DNA of 64,000 nucleotides, taken from positions 27,761,120 to 27,825,119 of the forward strand of contig NC_088778.1 in assembly GCF_954871325.1 (NCBI RefSeq), written 5' to 3'. The notes under the pieces are model-generated. The model saw only the letters and a list, made by a program, of their open reading frames with translations, was not told the origin of the DNA and did no database searches. Both the position numbers and the translations under genes were made by a program. The number at the start of each line of letters is the position of its first letter. Within the stretch, counting starts at the first letter, position 1. This document shows positions 59,330 to 64,000 of this stretch, piece after piece. Source of the stretch: Gordionus sp. m RMFG-2023 (taxonomy: Eukaryota; Nematomorpha; Gordioida; Chordodea; Parachordodidae).

Positions 59330-61480
59330 AGTGACGATCTTAACAGCTTGCTGACGAGGGCAATCATAATAAGTACAATTTTGACGGCTTTGAGGCACAT
59401 GCCGACTTTCCAGATTATAAAGGTTCATTTTAGGGGGGGGGCAAGCAGCTGGAATGGAGACAGTGTTGACAAATGCTGAGAAGCTTGCAGTGCTGCACAT
59501 AGAAATTAATGGGAAGACGACTGCCAAGCTCAGAACTGTAGCAAGGAAGAAAACGGTTGTTGCAATCTATGATCTGATAAATGGAGAGGCATACACTTCA
59601 TTAACTGATGATGGAAGGTTGATTGCAATTGGATCAGTGTTTGTTTTATTTGTGGCCTCATTTGCTACAAGTCCAGAGTTTACTCCTGATATTGATTGGA
59701 GAGTAGCCGTGCGAGTGAAGATGAACAATTACACATCGGGGCAGTTGGATGTAATAAAGGTAGCAATTGTGGAAAGATACTTGAAGCTATGTCTAGTCCT
59801 GATCAGTGCAGCTAAAGTATATTGGTTCAAGGAGGACCATGGTCAGGGAGCCAGCGTCTACATGACACGATTTTCACTGGATGCAAAGCCCCTTCAAAAA
59901 CCTGTGCTTACCCCCCTTAAAATTCTCGCCGCCTTCGGCGGCGGTGTCTTTCTATTATTATTTTCACCCTTTTGATTTATTGATACACTTTTCAGAGAAT
60001 TAATAAAGGATAACTTAAATTAATCTATCTCTACTGCCAACTATCGATATTTTGTGAATATAAAGAATTTATTTTTTAGATAATAAATTCAATTAAAACC
60101 TCCATTATTTACAATGAATTAATTATTATGGCATTATGAGCTTGCTAAAATATCTAAACCTTTTAAATTACATTACAAAGGATAGCAGAAAGTTTTATTT
60201 GGAAAACAATGTGTATGATTGTTTGCAATATATAGATTTGGTCGATGAATTGTATTATAATAATTTTCTATAATAAAAGTATTAATTTTTACAGCAATAA
60301 ATTTTGTCCTATTTGATCTCAAAATTTAATAGATAACCCCCAAAAAAATTTATCATACCCCCATTAAAGCAGCCTACCCCCTCAAAAGAATAAGATGCAA
60401 ACTGTTCCTACCCCTCCCGCTCATGTAGACGCTGCAGGGAGCTACGGCTAGTTATATTAGGAAAGTGATGAGAGGTAAGTTTGGGGAAAACTATGACCCT
60501 AAGCTGATTGGTGTAGTAGATAGGGTTTTACATTGGGCATCAACCAGAACTGTACTGCCGGGGCTTAAGATGTAGTAGGTGCGGAGATTATTATTAGAAT
60601 GTCAGAAGGAGCGGGCATAAAGGTAACAGCAGATTAAAACCTCAGGATAAACAGCAATCCTGCAGGAACTGCTCAATTTGTAGCAGAAGCTTTCTTCAAG
60701 AGAATGGTGAGATCACAATTATCATGCCTAATATAGAGGAATTGCATTTTACCATGTGAGTATAACTATTTATGCGAGGGAGTTGCAGGTTATAAAGGCA
60801 GGATGATTTTTGATGATAACCTGGAAAATATGTTTATAGGAAAAACGGGAACATATGGGGAGATAGTTATGAAAAACAATAATTTGATGAAATCCGCCAT
60901 TGCAAAGTTAATCTGTATAAAGCCACCGCTGACTACGATATTATGCAAAGAAACTTAGAAGTTATATTGGATGCAAGCAGACAGTTTGCTATGGAGAGAC
61001 CTATCACTAAACAGTCACCAGCGTACCAGAGAATAGCAATGAAATATGGGATTATTCCAAATGATGAAATTGTTCGGCTGATGGAGGAAGCTGAAGTTAA
61101 AGATGGAGAGGCAGCTACCGAATACTCCTAATTTTAATAGGGATCCTACTAGTAATATGGATCCTGATAAATTGAAATGTACTGGATGTGGGAAATTTAG
61201 TCATAATAAAGAGGAATATAGTGTAGGTAAATATAATGCAAAGGTGCTTCTCGACAAAGGAGAATAGATCAAAATATTTACAATAAAGAAATAATTATGT
61301 CTAATTTTAAGGAAGAAAATGGAAAGTATAATGCGGTGTTTTAAGTTCGGAAAAAGGATATGTAGCGAGAGATTGTATGAGTTGGTGACAATTCGATGGT
61401 AGAGAATGCAATGAGAAAGGGAATGTGGCAGATGAAAGGGTTGAGAAAGTGATTTAAAAAAAATAAAATGTGTAAATTAA
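59330..61480 (+). pseudogene. Decayed gag-like gene with zinc-knuckle remnants
   Basis: Its longest open piece is 59454-59975 (173 codons, including KTVVAIYDLINGEAYTSLTD). Others in shifting frames are around 60430-60575 (VVDRVLHWASTRTVLPGLK) and 60943-61131 (QRIAMKYGIIPNDEIVRLME). Near 61175-61220 there is KCTGCGKFSHNKEE, a CCHC knuckle whose last Cys is replaced by Tyr. A second, damaged knuckle follows near 61340-61375. Base composition (about 45% GC) differs sharply from the surroundings. The order of a long capsid-like part then two knuckles fits a retroelement or virus-derived gag/nucleocapsid. No protease, polymerase, LTR or envelope was found nearby, and the family was not recognised. 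Many stops make it non-functional. Confidence 0.55.
59927..59943. other. GC-only hairpin followed by T-rich tract
   Basis: CGCCGCC-TTC-GGCGGCG forms a perfect 7-bp G/C stem with a 3-nt loop, followed by TGTCTTTCTATTATTATTTT. In a bacterial genome this would be called a Rho-independent terminator. Here it lies at the end of the longest open piece of the gag-like relic. Confidence 0.6.
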
Positions 61481-62000
61481 ATATGATACAGGAAGAATTT
61501 ATCTTTATTATTATATATATATATATATACAAATTATTAACAATTGGTATTTTGTTCGAATTGCTTTTCTTGTTCTATAATCCTCTTTAATTTGCCCTTT
61601 TGTTTGTGCTTATTGAATATTTTTGATAAATTCCTAAATAATATATACAAAAAAAAATAAAGTTAGATATAAATAAAGCCTAAAAATTTATTATACTTTT
61701 ATAAATTCGTAAAGAAAGATCCAATCAATTTTGCCTAAAATCTTAGTTATTTCTATGGCAGTGTTGATCAACAAATTTTTTAATAACCCAATCTAATATG
61801 GACCGATATTCAATCGATTCAATCATTCTTTCAATATTTATTAACCCTTTACTAGATACTGGTGCCAATCAGCAACGTACAAATTTTTGTTAAATTCAAG
61901 CGATAAAATATCTTATAATTCCTCTTGTATTTCAAGAAACTTTCCCTCTAATAGTGCTGTTTTTAACTTGTTAGTGAGTAATTTAAAAAGAAGTATTATA
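61481..62000. other. AT-rich spacer
   Basis: A (TA)n microsatellite at about 61512-61530 and otherwise AT-rich unique-looking sequence. No gene seen. Confidence 0.5.
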
Positions 62001-62655
62001 ATGCGCACAAATTGGGAGTTTCAAATGCTTCATTGCAAACGCAAATAATGGATTTTAAATGGCATCATTGGTAAAATTACCGTTTGTAATAACAGTCATT
62101 TAAAAAAGCGCAATAAAGTCTGCTTTTTTATTCTTCATTTTGTAATGTTATATAAAATTGGGAAAAATAACCTACTTATAGCTTAAAATGAAATATTTAG
62201 AAAAATAAATAAAAAATATATACGATAATATAATTTTCAAAAATCCTTTTTTAGAATTTACAAATTTTGAACCGACGATATTAATAAAAAGGCAACTTAT
62301 TTAAACTAGAAACCTGCAGGCTCGGCTCGGGTACATTGGTTGGGCATATTTTAATTTTTTAAATATACCGGGGCCTGATTTTTTTTTAAATATCCGAGTC
62401 AGGCCGTATATTTTAAAACTAAATTTTTTAAATGGCCAGCTATAAAAAGTAAAAATATTATACATTTTTTTAAAAAATCCGAACCTGGCTTGAAAATACA
62501 AAACCCGGGATGGGCCGAAAAAATTTTTGAAAAAAAATCCGGGCCTGACAGTGCAAATGGTATCTCTACAGGTCTCTGATTTAAACAAAGGGATGCATTA
62601 CGTTTTTTTAAATTAAAAAATTATGGCAAAACGTAAATGCTTATGTGTGCACTCA
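62001..62655. repeat. Family 4 repeat, second copy, interrupted by a GC-rich repeat
   Basis: Left half 62001-62308 begins ATGCGCACAAATTGGGAGTT and has GGTAAAATTACCGTTTG. The right half 62581-62655 has GGGATGCATTACGTTTTTTTA and ends TTATGTGTGCACTCAT. The halves match those at 6021-7281, but the insertion between them is different. Confidence 0.7.
62309..62580. repeat. GC-rich family 5 repeat, complete copy
   Basis: Starts AACCTGCAGGCTCGGCTCGG and ends GGTATCTCTACAGGTCTCTG, imperfect terminal inverted repeats. Inner blocks are GGGGCCTGATTTT, GAGTCAGGCCG, AACCCGGGATGGGCCG and TCCGGGCCTGACAGTGCAAATGG. Inserted in the family 4 repeat. The minus-strand ORF at 62301-62588 results from this repeat. 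Confidence 0.7.
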
Positions 62656-64000
62656 TGAGATATTATCTTCAAGGCTATTTTTTTAAAGTTTATTATTTAC
62701 ATTAACATATTTCAGATTTTAATTTTAAAAGTCTATTATTTTACAATAATTGTAACTTCAAAAAAGTCAAAAATTATAATTTTATTAAATTAAACATACA
62801 AAAGTAAAAACGTAAAGAAGAAATATATCCATAATAATAACATAGTAATGGGATTTGGAATCAATCTTAAATCTTTAAATTAATAAAAAATCTGATTTGA
62901 CTCGAAATTTTCACCATATATTGAGTACTCAGGGTATTTGAACTACTTTTAATTATTTTTCATATAAAATATAAAATACTCAAAGATTAATGATGAAATT
63001 GTCTGGCATTCACAAGATAAGTTCTACATGCTGGTATACAATTACCAAATTAGATTATTTAAATTAAAATATCAGCATAGCAAATGATTTATAACTATTT
63101 TATCCAGAATTATTATTAATTTCATATCTCAAAAAACATATATGCTCTCTTTTTCTTTATTTACAAGTAATGAATTTTTTTTATTAATATAACAGAAACA
63201 AGGTTTTATTTTTTGAAATGTATTTAAACTTAATCATTTGTTACTTTTAAGATATAGTATAAATTTATTGAAGGGATAATTATGTGATGGAGATACCAGT
63301 GTTTCTGATGTGCCACCACCTACTAATAATTACTCAATAATTGTTACCTAGAATGCCTCGTTTTCAGAGGGGATATGCAACTTAGCTGATGTAATAGAAT
63401 TTCAAACCCATATTTTTTGGACAATTAGTTTTCATATAAACCATTAACAAATGTAAGTTGCTGATCAACTGGAAAGACCTGAGTAAATGAAGGAACATAA
63501 AAGATTTAATATATATTGCAAAGGATGTATTAATATTAGCTGCATAAACTATCAGTACATTGGGTTTTGAAGGGTTTTTGTGGGAGGAAATTTTTTTAGA
63601 AACAATACAACTAAATTTACCTTCTACCTCAGAAGTATTTATTTTAACTCTCTACCATTCTGTGAGTCCACACCTACTCTGAAAGTCAAATCATCTAATT
63701 AGTCTATAATTTTACAATACATTATAATGTGATGGGATTTACATAAAATATTTTATATGTAATGCCAAATTTTTAAATAATTTTTTAAAACATTACAAAT
63801 AAATTAAATTTTAGTTTTCTTCACTCATTTATTCTTATTAGAAAATTATTTTAACAAATATTATATAATTATAACTACAATAAGTTGCCAAAAACAAAGT
63901 ATATATGGTTGGATTAGTTTTGTTTTTAAATATTGACCCAATCCATTTTTTTAAAAAAATAGTAAGCCAAGCCCTTATTTAATAAATAATTATGTTAAAA
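62656..64000. other. AT-rich intergenic end of the window
   Basis: No gene recognised. 62850-63060 shows a degenerate dispersed repeat (AATCTGATTTGACTCGAAATTTT... GATTAATGATGAAATTGTCTGGCA) related to about 43920-44015 and, inverted in part, 30580-30880. A GC-richer patch at 63290-63420 is not open in any frame. Confidence 0.45.

Noticed and set aside
59328..59450. ORF starting ATGAGTGACGATCTTAAC as a start of the gag-like gene
   Set aside because: It runs in a different frame from 59454-59975 and has no supporting similarity; the neighbouring frame continues the gag-like reading but is interrupted by stops.
62301..62588. 95-codon minus-strand ORF
   Set aside because: Produced entirely by the GC-rich family 5 repeat.
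1..64000. CRISPR arrays, bacterial operons, rRNA or complete tRNA genes
   Set aside because: None seen; the window is eukaryotic with spliced genes, and the only regular arrays are the 25-bp minisatellite and simple repeats.

Overview
This is an AT-rich window (coarsely three quarters A+T) from an invertebrate animal genome. Spliced genes with GT-AG introns and a complete tropomodulin gene make it metazoan. The repeat content (hAT-type elements and miniature relatives, a Ty3/gypsy element) fits an arthropod or another ecdysozoan, but the sequence does not settle the phylum. Exons stand out as short islands of higher GC and natural codon use in noncoding DNA that is mostly decayed transposons.

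Layout. 1-8.9 kb: intergenic repeats plus one orphan exon candidate on the minus strand. 8.9-10.7 kb: the last three exons of an unrecognised plus-strand gene with a Ser/Pro-rich internal repeat. 11.6-22.4 kb: tropomodulin, eight coding exons, 357 residues, all phases consistent. 22.4-29.4 kb: intergenic repeats. 29.4-45.1 kb: a minus-strand gene for a membrane-anchored protein with two thioredoxin folds. It has seven constant exons and two alternative last exons, each encoding its own transmembrane anchor and tail. 45.7-51.3 kb: a nested repeat complex. A 3.67 kb hAT transposon with perfect 8-bp target duplications sits in a GC-rich short repeat, which lies between inverted arms. The hAT carries one fairly intact transposase copy and a second, degenerate copy in inverted orientation. 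52.0-57.4 kb: a full-length but broken Ty3/gypsy LTR retrotransposon with a 5-bp target duplication and an unusual small ORF upstream of gag. 59.3-61.5 kb: a decayed gag-like gene ending in zinc-knuckle remnants. The remainder is intergenic repeats.

The only host genes defined with confidence are tropomodulin (actin pointed-end capping) and the thioredoxin-fold membrane protein. They need not act together. The most unusual host feature is the pair of alternative transmembrane last exons of the thioredoxin gene. The most unusual mobile-element features are the inverted transposase duplication inside the hAT and the RRM-like ORF in the LTR element. All exon models rest on reading splice signals and phase by eye; no transcript or database evidence was available.
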